From: Rhodobacteraceae bacterium EL53
Lineage (GTDB): Bacteria > Pseudomonadota > Alphaproteobacteria > Rhodobacterales > Rhodobacteraceae
Reading direction: 5' to 3'
Assembly (NCBI GenBank): GCA_900313015.1
Contig: OMPR01000010.1
Coordinates: 451,553 to 515,552, forward strand
Length of the DNA stretch: 64,000 bases
Under the pieces are notes generated by a model. The model had not been told where the DNA came from, did not search any database, and saw only the letters and a program-made list of their open reading frames with translations. Numbering within the stretch: the first letter of the stretch is position 1; each line of letters starts with the position of its first letter. The position numbers and the translations under genes are program-made. This document shows positions 26,332-35,538 of this stretch, piece after piece.

Positions 26332-27075
26332 ATGCTCAAGAAATCTGTTCTTTTTGTTGGTCTGTTGTTGGGGCTCGCCACTTGTCAGGGCGCCGTGTCC
26401 AAAGACAGCCAAGTGCGTATTCTGGCTATTGGGGATTCGCTGATGGCGTGGAACTCTGTTCTTGGCAGCTCCATTCCCAAAGTGATCGCCGAAGAGCTGA
26501 ACGAACCTGTCATTGATCATTCGGTTAGCGGCGCCAGAATGCTAACCCGTGACTATAGCCCCGACAAAAAGGGCTTTGCCGTGCCTTATCAATACGAAAA
26601 AGGCCCGTGGGACTGGGTGGTAGTGACCGGCGGCGGCAATGATCTGTTGTTCGGGTGCGGCTGCGGACGCTGCGACAAGGTGATGGATCAGATGATATCC
26701 AAAGACGGGCTCAGCGGCCAGATCCCCGACCTATTCCGCCGCATTCGCGCGGATGGGGCTCGGGTCTTGTACAGCGGCTACCTGCGCAGCCCCAATCTGT
26801 TGACGCCGATCGAACACTGCAAAGACGATGGCGACGAGATGGAGGCCCGAATTGCGCGGCTTGCCGGTCAGGAAGAAGGCATTGTTTTTGCCACGATGGC
26901 GCATATCGTGCCGCCGGGCGGGTTGACCTATTTCGCGCCGGACCTGATCCACCCCGCACGCAAAACCAGCCGCCTGATTGGCGAACGCTTGTCTCGGATC
27001 ATCCGTGATTTTGATGCCAAGGACAAAGAACGGGCGTCCAGTGATCCTGAACGCCCAGTCATTTTATCCGAGTAA
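26332..27075 (+). CDS. Exported SGNH/GDSL hydrolase
   Basis: The product has 247 residues. An N-terminal hydrophobic stretch (MLKKSVLFVGLLLGLATC) is a signal peptide and possibly a lipobox with an imperfect LATC. The hydrolase blocks are ILAIGDSLMAW (nucleophile Ser), GGGNDLLFG (block III) and DLIHPAR (catalytic Asp-x-x-His). A Cys-rich FGCGCGRCDK loop is unusual. It likely deacylates a lipid, polysaccharide or peptidoglycan ester in the envelope. Its 3' end overlaps the convergent DUF1330 gene by 12 bases. Confidence 0.85.
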   Translation: MLKKSVLFVGLLLGLATCQGAVSKDSQVRILAIGDSLMAWNSVLGSSIPKVIAEELNEPVIDHSVSGARMLTRDYSPDKKGFAVPYQYEKGPWDWVVVTGGGNDLLFGCGCGRCDKVMDQMISKDGLSGQIPDLFRRIRADGARVLYSGYLRSPNLLTPIEHCKDDGDEMEARIARLAGQEEGIVFATMAHIVPPGGLTYFAPDLIHPARKTSRLIGERLSRIIRDFDAKDKERASSDPERPVILSE

Positions 27076-27345
27076 CAGGATTTCTGTCTCACCGGCGCTG
27101 CGGCGCAGGGCATGCAGATCGGCTAATTCTGGGTCGTTGATCCAAGCCCTCGCCGTATCCGCATCGGGAAAGGACAGCAACGCCGCCACGTTTGGAATAC
27201 TGGGGCTCCCATCCAGCGCGCTTGCGCTTGGGGTTGCGGTTTCCACCTTACCCCCATGGCGGGCCAATGCGGCACCTGCGCCTTCGCGATATTGGCCAAG
27301 CGCCTCGGGGTTGGTGACATTGGCTTTGAACAGGGCATAAATCAT
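27064..27345 (-). CDS. DUF1330 domain-containing protein
   Basis: The product has 93 residues. The ATG at 27345 is chosen because the conserved start MIYALFKANVTNPEALGQY fits the family; the frame runs 60 codons further up without similarity. It has a ferredoxin-like dimeric alpha-beta barrel pattern, with LSFPDADTARAWINDPEL as the typical block. No enzymatic function is established to my knowledge. It is divergent from a LysR regulator, which may control it. Confidence 0.82.
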   Translation of the reverse strand: MIYALFKANVTNPEALGQYREGAGAALARHGGKVETATPSASALDGSPSIPNVAALLSFPDADTARAWINDPELADLHALRRSAGETEILLLG

Positions 27346-27442
27346 TTCAGGTCTCCGTGTTTTGTTATGAACAGGATCTAAGCAGAGCGGTGCAGAAGAA
27401 AAACGCGTGTCTTTGCATGTGCCCCATGCAATTGTGCATGTT

Positions 27443-28309
27443 ATGGAGTGGGGTGATCTTAAAATGGTCCTTGCCGTGGTGCGGGCCGGGACATTGGCGG
27501 GGGCCAGCGAAACGCTGGGCGTCAACTATACCACCGTCGCCCGCCGGATCAGCCGGATTGAAACGGCGTTGGGTGAACGGTTGTTTGATCGGCTGCCAGA
27601 TGGGTATCATCCCACCGACGCCTGCCAGATCGTGGCCGATCACGCCGCCCGGATGGAGGTGGAACAGAACGCCTTGCTGCGCAGCCTGCAAGGGCAGGAT
27701 CAGTCTCTAACTGGGCCGCTTGTGATCACCGCCCCGCAATTGTTGATCGGGCCGCATATCTCTCCGGTGCTGGATCGATTTACCCAGATGCACGCTGATG
27801 TTTCGCTGCATCTGCGCGCCAGCAATGAACTGCTAGATCTCTCGAAACGGCAGGCTGATCTGGCCATTCGCATCAGTCGCACGCCGGGTGATAGCCTGAT
27901 GGGGGTGCGCCTATGCGAACAACACACCGCCAGCTTTGCCGCGCCAGAGGTGGCAGACCGGATAGCGAATGATCCGCAGGCCCCGATTGACTGGATCGTC
28001 TATGAACAGGCCCCAACAGTGCCTAAGGGCGTGTCAGACGCCTACCCGAATTCACGCGTGCGTCTGGTCTTTGATGATATGGCGGCGATGATTGGTGCGG
28101 CGCAGGCCGGATTGGGTGTGCTCAGGACCCCAATGTTTCTTGGGCGCGCCACTGTGGGGCTGCTTCAAGTGCCCGTCCTGCCACCACAATCTTATGCAGA
28201 TATCTGGGTCGTGGCCCATCGTGACCTCTGGCACGCGGCCAAGGTCAAAGCCTTTCGCCAAGAGCTGGTGCAAGGGTTCAAAGCAAACCGCGCCAGTTTC
28301 GTGGCGTGA
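27443..28309 (+). CDS. LysR family transcriptional regulator
   Basis: The product has 288 residues. The N-terminal winged helix-turn-helix is MVLAVVRAGTLAGASETLGVNYTTVARRISRIE, given here as position 27458-27560, and the effector-binding domain follows from about residue 90. I prefer the ATG at 27443; another start at 27407 would add 12 residues. It is divergent from the DUF1330 gene, with about 100 bases between, a usual arrangement for a LysR regulator and its target. Confidence 0.88.
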   Translation: MEWGDLKMVLAVVRAGTLAGASETLGVNYTTVARRISRIETALGERLFDRLPDGYHPTDACQIVADHAARMEVEQNALLRSLQGQDQSLTGPLVITAPQLLIGPHISPVLDRFTQMHADVSLHLRASNELLDLSKRQADLAIRISRTPGDSLMGVRLCEQHTASFAAPEVADRIANDPQAPIDWIVYEQAPTVPKGVSDAYPNSRVRLVFDDMAAMIGAAQAGLGVLRTPMFLGRATVGLLQVPVLPPQSYADIWVVAHRDLWHAAKVKAFRQELVQGFKANRASFVA

Positions 28310-28440
28310 CATGGACTTAGACCCGGATCGCGGGTTTCACTTCAATCCTTAGCGATTGGGCGAACCAATCTGACGCCTCCCAACCAGATCACCGTCGAAC
28401 GCGCATTAAATGGTGCACCAAAAACTAGATCATCACGCCT

Positions 28441-29142
28441 TTACCGCCAAACTACATCGCCCAAAAAGATATAGCCCGCACCATAGATCGTTTTGATCAG
28501 GCGAGGGTTTTTCGGATCTTCTTTCAATTTGGTCCGCAGGCGGGAAATCCGAACATCCATCGCCCGGTCAAAGCTTTCACCGGCGGCCCCGCCCAACATT
28601 TCCTGCATCTGGGCCCGGCTGATCAGGCGCTTGGGACTTTCCAAAAACAACCGCAGCACTTCGCTTTCGGCATGGCTGAATGTTGTCTCCGACCCGGTGC
28701 CATCTTCTAACACATAGCGGTCAAAATGGGCGGTCCAGCCGTTGAATTCAGCGGTGTTCCCAGCTTGCACCACGGTGCGCGTCCCCCTTAAACGCGCGCG
28801 AATACGCGCGACAACCTCGGCAGGGTCAAACGGCTTGGTGATATAGTCATCCGCGCCCAGCTCTAATCCCGTGACGCGATCCTGTACTTGAGCCCGCCCG
28901 GAAATGATGATCACCGCCGCGCCCTGTTCCAGCGCCAGACGGTGCACCAGTGTCAATCCGTCCGTATCCGGCAACGACAGGTCAACCAGGCACACATCCG
29001 GTGTCACTCGCTTTAGCGAGGCTTCGAATTCCCGCGCCCGGGCAAAGCTCTGGGTGCGAAACCCGGCATCTTCCAACACATCGGTCAGGATCTGTCGGAT
29101 CTCGGGTTCATCATCCAGAATGGTGACAAGCGGAGCGCTCAT
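28441..29142 (-). CDS. OmpR-family response regulator
   Basis: The product has 233 residues. The start at 29142 (overlapping the kinase stop by 4 bases) begins directly with the receiver domain; 43 upstream codons are not needed. Acidic D10 and D11, phospho-acceptor D54 (LVDLSLPDTDG) and lysine in ITKPFDP are all present. The C-terminal winged helix (from about 135) has LISRAQMQEML and SRLRTKLKEDP. It is co-translated with the hybrid kinase upstream and is a likely regulator of the divergent acyl-CoA ligase/ABC transporter operon. Confidence 0.93.
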   Translation of the reverse strand: MSAPLVTILDDEPEIRQILTDVLEDAGFRTQSFARAREFEASLKRVTPDVCLVDLSLPDTDGLTLVHRLALEQGAAVIIISGRAQVQDRVTGLELGADDYITKPFDPAEVVARIRARLRGTRTVVQAGNTAEFNGWTAHFDRYVLEDGTGSETTFSHAESEVLRLFLESPKRLISRAQMQEMLGGAAGESFDRAMDVRISRLRTKLKEDPKNPRLIKTIYGAGYIFLGDVVWR

Positions 29143-31055
29143 GGCGTGACCTCGGTTCGGATCAGCGCATTCAATTGCGCCTGTGAAAAGGGTTTGTGCA
29201 GAACCGGCCCACGCGTAATGGCTTCGCTGTGTAACGGATCGTTTTGGGGCAGTGATGTCATTAGTATACACGGCAGGTCAGGTTTCAACCGACTCAGCAG
29301 GTCAAGACCCGTGGCCTCGCCCTCCAACCGGATATCAGACAGAACAAGTGTGATTTCCTCTAGATCAGCGGTCAGCGCACAGGCCTCGTCGACCGATGTC
29401 GCCTCGATCACCGCAAACCCCAGATCCACCAGCATATCCCGGAACGTGGCGCGCAACTCATCGCTGTCTTCGACCAGCAGGGCCAATCCGCCCGCAGCAT
29501 TGGGGGCTGCACGGTAGGGCAGGCGCAGAACAACCGAGGCCCCCGACGGGGTATTACGCAGTCTCAAATCCCCCCCGGCCAACTTTACCATGTCATAAAC
29601 CATCGGCAGGCCCAGCCCCGAGCCCTCGCCACCCTTGGTAGTAAAGAACGGGTTCAACGCCTTGTCTAGCGCATCGCGTGAAAAACCGGGACCAGTGTCG
29701 CTCACCGTGATTTCGATCCACGTCTGGCCCACACAATGGCCCGTCACCGTGATCTGGCCGGTGCTGCCACAGGCATCACGCGCATTCAGGATCAGGTTCA
29801 ACAACGCATCCTGCAACATGCCCGGGTCCAGCATGAATGCCTCATCCGGGGTGTGGTCCAGAACGCTGAGACCGACGTCACGCGGCAGCGATGGCGTTGC
29901 CAGCAATTTCAGATCAGACAGCAGCCCATGCAAATCCGTCGCTTGCGGACGCAGGGTGCGGTTCCCGGTCATATCCGCGATCCGGTTCAACAAACGCCCG
30001 CCGCGCTGGGCGGTTTGCTGGGTCGCAGAGATCAGCTCTGCCGCTTCCTCAGGCAAGTCCATCTTTTCCAGCTTCGCCTGCATGCCCAATATGATGGTCA
30101 ACAGATTGGAAAAGTCATGGGCCAACCCGCTGGTCATCTGCGCTGCCATGGCCCGGCGACGGGACTGTTGCAAGGCGACGCGCGTCTGGGTTTCAACGGT
30201 TACATCCATCGATAGAATATAAACGCCACCGCCCTGATCCGGGGTGAACGCCACCCGGATACGCCGGGAATCGTGATCCTCAGTGAACTCAAAAACGGAA
30301 CTTTCGCCTTTGTAGGCCGCCATCAGATAGGGCTCGATCCGGGGAAACGCGGGGCCAAGTGCTTCGGAAATATGCCGCCCCAAAATGTCCGAAGGGCGTC
30401 CCGGAATCACCGAACTCAGTCGGCGGTTTGAATAGGTATAATGCCCGTCTTCGTCCACGTGAGCGATATGGGCGGGCATCATTTCGGTGGTCAGGCGGGT
30501 GCGCGCCTCAATTTCGGTCAGCTGGCGTTTGGTTTCTTCCAACGCCGTCACCGTCGCGGCCAATTCCCGGTTGGTGGCGGATAACTCTTCAGCGTGGGTC
30601 AGCAATTGATCCGACAGTTCCTCGGACCGGGCACGTAACAATTGCTCGACACGTTTGGCGCGGGTGATGTCGGTGTAAACCGTCACCCAACCGCCGGTGG
30701 GCAAGGGTGCCCCCTCGATCGAAATCACCTGACCTGTGGGGCGCAGGCGTTCGAAGTAATGCGGCACAAAGGCTTTGGCCTGTTCCACACGTTGGCGCAC
30801 CAAAGCGCCGATATCATCGACGGGTCCGTAATCGCCTCGGTTGGCAATATGGCGGATGGTGTCGTCAAACCGGGCGCCTGGCTGCGTCAGGTGATCTGGC
30901 AGATGAAACATTTCCTGAAACCGCCGGTTGCAGACCGCCAGTTTCAGATCGTTGTCATAGATCGACAGCGCCTGCGCGATCAGGTTCAGACCAGCAGTAG
31001 TCATTGCCTTGTTGGATCGTTCTGAATTGGCCAAATGCGCACCTCCCTGGCCCAT
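29139..31055 (-). CDS. PAS-domain hybrid sensor histidine kinase with C-terminal receiver
   Basis: The product has about 638 residues with no transmembrane segment, so it is a cytoplasmic sensor. Order: PAS (about 18-140, ALSIYDNDLKLAVCNRRFQEMF), short coiled coil, second PAS (about 190-290), HisKA with H313 in SGLAHDFSNLL, HATPase with N-box LLNLILNARDA, DTGPGF and GSGLGLP, then a receiver domain with D574 (LVLSDIRLEG). Phosphotransfer to the overlapping response regulator is expected. The start at 31055 is preferred for a GAGGGTG site; 31103 and 31004 are alternatives. The first PAS resembles those of soluble PAS kinases controlling organic acid use. Confidence 0.88.
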   Translation of the reverse strand: MGQGGAHLANSERSNKAMTTAGLNLIAQALSIYDNDLKLAVCNRRFQEMFHLPDHLTQPGARFDDTIRHIANRGDYGPVDDIGALVRQRVEQAKAFVPHYFERLRPTGQVISIEGAPLPTGGWVTVYTDITRAKRVEQLLRARSEELSDQLLTHAEELSATNRELAATVTALEETKRQLTEIEARTRLTTEMMPAHIAHVDEDGHYTYSNRRLSSVIPGRPSDILGRHISEALGPAFPRIEPYLMAAYKGESSVFEFTEDHDSRRIRVAFTPDQGGGVYILSMDVTVETQTRVALQQSRRRAMAAQMTSGLAHDFSNLLTIILGMQAKLEKMDLPEEAAELISATQQTAQRGGRLLNRIADMTGNRTLRPQATDLHGLLSDLKLLATPSLPRDVGLSVLDHTPDEAFMLDPGMLQDALLNLILNARDACGSTGQITVTGHCVGQTWIEITVSDTGPGFSRDALDKALNPFFTTKGGEGSGLGLPMVYDMVKLAGGDLRLRNTPSGASVVLRLPYRAAPNAAGGLALLVEDSDELRATFRDMLVDLGFAVIEATSVDEACALTADLEEITLVLSDIRLEGEATGLDLLSRLKPDLPCILMTSLPQNDPLHSEAITRGPVLHKPFSQAQLNALIRTEVTP

Positions 31056-31282
31056 GGCTATCACCCTCGATGGACCGGGCAAAGGGGGCGAGCAGCGCCG
31101 CAAGGTCGCGGCTTTGCTGCAAAGCGGGTCTGATTTTTTGCGCTGTTACAATTCGTAAGATTTGGGAAAACTTCACGAAAAAGTTGACCGCGACCAATAG
31201 GCGAGGTCCTAATCAGGGCAGAATCGCATTGGCGATCACGTTCGGCTCCACGGAGGGGGTCGGATAGGGGAGGAGAAAGACA

Positions 31283-33253
31283 TTGGCTCAGATGCAGTCT
31301 GGCGCTGCAGGGAAACTATCCCTGCCGGCGCTGCTTCAACGCAACGCAACCCAATTCGGGGATTCGCCCGCATACCGGGAAAAGGAATTCGGCATCTGGC
31401 AGTGCTGGAGCTGGGCTGAGGCCGAGAAAGAGATCGAAGCGCTGGCGCTGGGTCTTATCAACCTCGGTGTGAACGAAGGCGACTTTATCGCCATCATCGG
31501 CCACAACCGCCCCTATCTGTATTGGGCCATGGTTGCCGCACAATCCGTTGGCGCGATTCCGGTCCCGCTGTATCAGGATGCCAACGCCGAAGAGATGGCC
31601 TATGTGCTGAGCCACTGTGGCGCGCGCTTTGTAATCGTGGCGGATCAGGAACAGGTCGACAAAGTTATCGAAGTTCAGGATCAGTTGCACCAGTTCGAGC
31701 ACCTGATCTATCTCGATCCGCGCGGCTTGCGTAAATATGACCACCACCAGCTGCATGAGTATTCTCATGTTCAGGCACAAGGTCGCGCCGCCTATGACGA
31801 GTGGATCACCGATCTCAAAACACGCCGGGAAAAGCTGAACTACGACAGCACCTGCGTGATGCTGTATACGTCCGGCACCACGGGCAAGCCCAAAGGTGTG
31901 GTTCTGTCCAACCGCAACATCATCGAGAGCGCCAAAAACGCATCTGAGTTTGATAAGCTGGGCGTGGACGACGAAATTCTCGCCTATCTGCCGATGGCTT
32001 GGGTTGGCGATTTCATCTTTTCGATCGGTCAGGCCTATTGGACCGGTTTCTGCGTGAACTGCCCGGAATCGGCAGACACAATGATGACCGACCTGCGGGA
32101 AATCGGTCCAACCTATTACTTCGCACCACCGCGTGTGTTTGAAACCCAGCTGACCAGCGTCATGATCCGCATGGAAGACGCCGGAAACTTCAAAAAGAAG
32201 ATGTTCCATTACTTCATGGACCACGCCAAGAAAGTGGGCCCTGATATTCTGGACGGCAAACCTGTCGGTTTCATGGACAAGCTTAAATACAAGGTCGGCG
32301 ATCTCTGCGTCTATGGTCCGCTGAAAGATACGCTTGGCTTTGGCAATGTGCGTGTCGGCTATACCGCTGGCGAAGCCATCGGCCCGGAAATCTTTGAATT
32401 CTACCGCTCGCTCGGGATCAACCTGAAACAGCTGTATGGTCAGACCGAAGCGACCGTATTCATCACCGTACAACCCGATGGTGAGGTACGTGCAGATACT
32501 GTGGGTGTTCCAGCACCTGACGTGGAAATCAAAATCGCCGACAATGGCGAGATTTTCTATCGCTCGCCGGGCACCTTCGTCGAATACTACAAAAACCCCG
32601 AAAGCACCGCAGACACCAAAGACCCCGAAGGCTGGGTCGCCACAGGTGATGCGGGCTTCTTTGAGGAAGGGTCAGGACACCTGCGGATCATCGACCGGGC
32701 CAAAGACGTTGGCAAAATGGCTGATGGATCAATGTTTGCGCCCAAGTTTGTTGAGAACAAGCTGAAGTTCTATCCTGACATTCTGGAAGCGGTGCTGTTT
32801 GGCAACGACAAAGACCGCTGTGTTGCCTTTATCAACATCGACCTGACGGCGGTGGGCAACTGGGCCGAGCGCAATAACATTGCCTATGCGTCTTATCAGG
32901 AACTTGCGGGACATCCCAAAGTTCTGGCCTCGATCCAGGAACACGTTGAAACCGTGAACGCGTCGGTTGCGCAGGATCCGATGCTGTCAGGCTGTCAGGT
33001 GCATCGCTTTGTCGTCCTGCACAAAGAGCTGGACGCGGATGATGGGGAAATGACCCGGACCCGCAAAGTGCGCCGTCGGATAGTGGAAGAGAAATTCTCG
33101 GACATCATCGGGGCGCTCTATGACGGATCTTTGCAGATCTCGACTGTGACCGAAGTGACATACGAGGACGGTCGCAAAGGGTCGATCAGCGCAACATTGG
33201 ATATTCGCGATGCCGCGGTTGCATCGATTGCGACCAAACTCGCAGCGGAATGA
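31283..33253 (+). CDS. AMP-dependent acyl-CoA ligase (long-chain-fatty-acid-CoA ligase type)
   Basis: The product has 656 residues. It starts with TTG at 31283, 8 bases after a strong GGGGAGGAG site. AMP-binding motifs: LYTSGTTGKPKG, QLYGQTEA, TGDAGFFEEGSGHLRIIDR and the C-terminal lysine region TRTRKVRRR. It forms acyl-CoA from an organic acid, ATP and CoA in the cytoplasm. First gene of an operon that continues with a Liv-type ABC transporter, so it probably activates the imported acid. Divergent from the two-component system. Confidence 0.9.
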   Translation: MAQMQSGAAGKLSLPALLQRNATQFGDSPAYREKEFGIWQCWSWAEAEKEIEALALGLINLGVNEGDFIAIIGHNRPYLYWAMVAAQSVGAIPVPLYQDANAEEMAYVLSHCGARFVIVADQEQVDKVIEVQDQLHQFEHLIYLDPRGLRKYDHHQLHEYSHVQAQGRAAYDEWITDLKTRREKLNYDSTCVMLYTSGTTGKPKGVVLSNRNIIESAKNASEFDKLGVDDEILAYLPMAWVGDFIFSIGQAYWTGFCVNCPESADTMMTDLREIGPTYYFAPPRVFETQLTSVMIRMEDAGNFKKKMFHYFMDHAKKVGPDILDGKPVGFMDKLKYKVGDLCVYGPLKDTLGFGNVRVGYTAGEAIGPEIFEFYRSLGINLKQLYGQTEATVFITVQPDGEVRADTVGVPAPDVEIKIADNGEIFYRSPGTFVEYYKNPESTADTKDPEGWVATGDAGFFEEGSGHLRIIDRAKDVGKMADGSMFAPKFVENKLKFYPDILEAVLFGNDKDRCVAFINIDLTAVGNWAERNNIAYASYQELAGHPKVLASIQEHVETVNASVAQDPMLSGCQVHRFVVLHKELDADDGEMTRTRKVRRRIVEEKFSDIIGALYDGSLQISTVTEVTYEDGRKGSISATLDIRDAAVASIATKLAAE

Positions 33254-33261
33254 AGGTCGGA

Positions 33262-33304
33262 GGGACGACGCTCGCCCTTTGGGCGTCGCCCCGCCCGCCG
33301 TCCC
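33262..33304 (+). promoter_or_regulatory. Intra-operon stem-loop between ligase and ABC ATPase genes
   Basis: Outer arms GGGACG / CGTCCC and an inner stem CGCCC-TTT-GGGCG form a compact GC-rich structure in the 90-base gap. It has no T-run, so an mRNA-processing or attenuation role is more likely than full termination. Confidence 0.45.
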
Positions 33305-33343
33305 TTAACGGGATGGCATGCCGAAGAAATGAGGGAGTGAGCG

Positions 33344-34162
33344 ATGCTTGATGCATCTGAAGGATACACCACGGAGGACGGCCGCAAAATCGGCGGCGTG
33401 GTGATGGAAATGAAGAACATCACCCTGCGGTTTGGCGGTGTGGTGGCGATCAAGGACATCTCGTTCGATATTCGCGAAGGAGAGATCCGGGCGATCATCG
33501 GTCCCAACGGGGCTGGGAAATCGTCGATGCTGAACGTGATCTCGGGATTTTACATCCCGTCAGAGGGCGAAGTTTGGTTCCACGGATCCAAACGCCCACA
33601 GATGCGCCCCTATGAAGTGGCCCGTCAGGGGATCGCGCGGACGTTCCAGAACATTGCTTTGTTCGAAGGCATGAGCGTTCTGGACAACGTGATGACCGGA
33701 CGCCTGACCAATATGAAGTCAGGATTGATCAGCCAGGCGCTGTGGAAAGGCAAAGCGGAAGCCGAAGAAGTGGCCAACCGCGAGATCGCTGAAAAAATCA
33801 TCGATTTCCTGGAAATTCAGCACATCCGCAAAACACCGGTTGCACGTCTGCCGTATGGTTTGAAAAAACGGGTCGAACTGGCGCGCGCGCTGGCAGCAGA
33901 GCCTAAGTTGCTGCTGTTGGACGAACCAATGGCCGGCATGAACGTCGAAGAAAAAGAGGACATGAGCCGCTTTATTCTGGACGTGAACGATGAATTTGGC
34001 ACCACCATCGCGCTGATCGAGCACGACATGGGCGTGGTCATGGATCTGTCTGACCGGGTGGTTGTGATGGATTACGGTAAGAAAATCGGAGACGGCACGC
34101 CCGACGAGGTGCGCAACAATCAGGACGTGATCGACGCGTATCTTGGTGTGGCTCATGATTAA
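33344..34162 (+). CDS. Liv-type ABC transporter ATP-binding protein (LivG-like)
   Basis: The product has 272 residues. Walker A is GPNGAGKSS, Walker B is KLLLLDEPMAGM with the switch His in LIEHDMGVVMD. The signature is degenerate (LPYGLKKRVELARAL instead of LSYG-type), as is common in LivG. The N-terminal 20 residues are an extension before the domain. It is one of two ATPases of a HAAT-family importer, with LivF-like at 38071. Confidence 0.92.
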   Translation: MLDASEGYTTEDGRKIGGVVMEMKNITLRFGGVVAIKDISFDIREGEIRAIIGPNGAGKSSMLNVISGFYIPSEGEVWFHGSKRPQMRPYEVARQGIARTFQNIALFEGMSVLDNVMTGRLTNMKSGLISQALWKGKAEAEEVANREIAEKIIDFLEIQHIRKTPVARLPYGLKKRVELARALAAEPKLLLLDEPMAGMNVEEKEDMSRFILDVNDEFGTTIALIEHDMGVVMDLSDRVVVMDYGKKIGDGTPDEVRNNQDVIDAYLGVAHD

Positions 34163-34191
34163 TTTTCTGACAGATATGAGGGGAGACACTG

Positions 34192-35187
34192 ATGTCTGAT
34201 CAGTTTCTTTTTGCGACCGAAGTCTTCATCAACGGACTGATGGCCGGGGTGCTGTATGCACTGGTCGCGCTGGGGTTTGTTTTGATTTACAAAGCCTCGG
34301 GAATTTTCAACTACGCACAGGGTGTTATGGCTCTGTTTGCCGCCATGACGCTTGTGGGGATCATGGAAGGTCAGGTGCCATTCTCGCACATCATCAACGC
34401 GATCTTTGGTACCGAAGTTCACCACTTTGGCTGGCATGTTCCGGCGTTGCTCGCGATTTTGCTGACGGTCGGGGTCATGGTGGTCTTTGCCTGGTTGGTT
34501 CAGCGCGTGGTGATGCGCCATCTGGTTGGGCAAGAACCGATCATCCTGTTCATGGCAACGATTGGTCTTGCATATTTCCTCGAAGGGTTCTCGGACCTGA
34601 TGTGGGGATCTGAAATCAAGACACTGGACATCGGCCTGCCGCAGGGTGGCTCCTTCTTGATCGAAGACATGACGGCCGGTCTGGGCAGCGACAACTTCTA
34701 TGGCTTCTTTATCGATAACCTCGATATCGTCGCAACGGGAATTGCCGTTCTGCTGGTGATGGCGCTGGTTGCTTTCAGCCAATACACCAAACAAGGCCGC
34801 GCAATGCGGGCCGTGGCGGATGATCACCAAGCGGCCTTGTCCGTCGGCATCTCGCTGAACTTTATCTGGGTCATGGTCTGGTCGGTTGCGGGATTTGTTG
34901 CTCTGGTTGCGGGTATCGTGTGGGGTACAAAATCAGGCGTTCAGTTCTCGCTGTCGCTGATCGCTCTCAAGGCACTGCCGGTTCTGATGCTGGGTGGCTT
35001 TACCTCAATCCCTGGTGCGATTGTTGGTGGTCTGATCATCGGTGTGGGGGAGAAACTGTTTGAATTCGCAATCGGCCCGATGGTCGGTGGCGCGACCGAG
35101 AACTGGTTTGCCTATGTGCTGGCGCTCTTGTTCCTGGTGTTCCGTCCACAGGGTCTGTTTGGTGACAAAATCATTGAACGCGTGTGA
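34192..35187 (+). CDS. Liv-type ABC transporter permease (LivH-like)
   Basis: The product has 331 residues with eight or so transmembrane helices. The family features are GVLYALVALGFVLIYKASGIFNYAQG near the N-terminus (34243-34320), RAMRAVADDHQAALSVGI (the ATPase-contact loop) and a GGFTSIPGAIVGGLIIG helix. It forms the membrane channel with the LivM-like permease at 35539. Confidence 0.92.
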   Translation: MSDQFLFATEVFINGLMAGVLYALVALGFVLIYKASGIFNYAQGVMALFAAMTLVGIMEGQVPFSHIINAIFGTEVHHFGWHVPALLAILLTVGVMVVFAWLVQRVVMRHLVGQEPIILFMATIGLAYFLEGFSDLMWGSEIKTLDIGLPQGGSFLIEDMTAGLGSDNFYGFFIDNLDIVATGIAVLLVMALVAFSQYTKQGRAMRAVADDHQAALSVGISLNFIWVMVWSVAGFVALVAGIVWGTKSGVQFSLSLIALKALPVLMLGGFTSIPGAIVGGLIIGVGEKLFEFAIGPMVGGATENWFAYVLALLFLVFRPQGLFGDKIIERV

Positions 35188-35188
35188 G

Positions 35189-35241
35189 CTCGGGCGTGCA
35201 CCTGCGTGGCGCTGAGGCGCCACGACACCCGCCCACCCGAG
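35189..35241 (+). promoter_or_regulatory. Nested hairpin after the LivH-like gene
   Basis: A perfect 8-bp stem CGTGGCGC-TGAG-GCGCCACG lies at 35205-35224, enclosed by outer arms CTCGGG (35189) and CCCGAG (35236). It starts 2 bases after the permease stop. With no T-run, it probably protects or partially terminates the transcript inside the operon. Confidence 0.5.
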
Positions 35242-35278
35242 ACCTGTGCGACAGGTCAGTATTAAGAGGAGATGAAAG

Positions 35279-35536
35279 ATGAATAAGCTAATCGCCATCA
35301 TCAACGTCATAGCCTGGTCCGGTTTCTGGGCCTTTGGCTACCTCGCGCTGACAGCCGAAGGGTTGACCAGCAAACAGCTGACCGTCGCTGCGTTTCTGGC
35401 CTTTGCGGGCTTTATCACTGGAATGGTCGCATATCTGCGGCTGGTTCGGGCGGCGGAAGCCAGTGGCTACGCCCGGAAATCAAATCAACTCGATGCCGCG
35501 GTTCGGAACCGTGCGCAGTCACAGGGGAGCATCTGA
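35279..35536 (+). CDS. Small membrane protein inside the Liv-type transporter operon
   Basis: The product has 85 residues with two transmembrane helices (about 5-25 and 35-55) and a basic C-terminal tail rich in Arg, Asn and Gln. An AGAGGAGA site lies about 8 bases before the ATG. It ends 2 bases before the LivM-like gene, so it is translated with the transporter. I do not recognise a family; position suggests an accessory subunit or assembly factor. Confidence 0.75.
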   Translation: MNKLIAIINVIAWSGFWAFGYLALTAEGLTSKQLTVAAFLAFAGFITGMVAYLRLVRAAEASGYARKSNQLDAAVRNRAQSQGSI

Positions 35537-35538
35537 AT

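Noticed and set aside
31316..32473. 385-codon minus-strand frame inside the acyl-CoA ligase gene
   Set aside because: It lies fully opposite a well-supported AMP-ligase and shows no family pattern.
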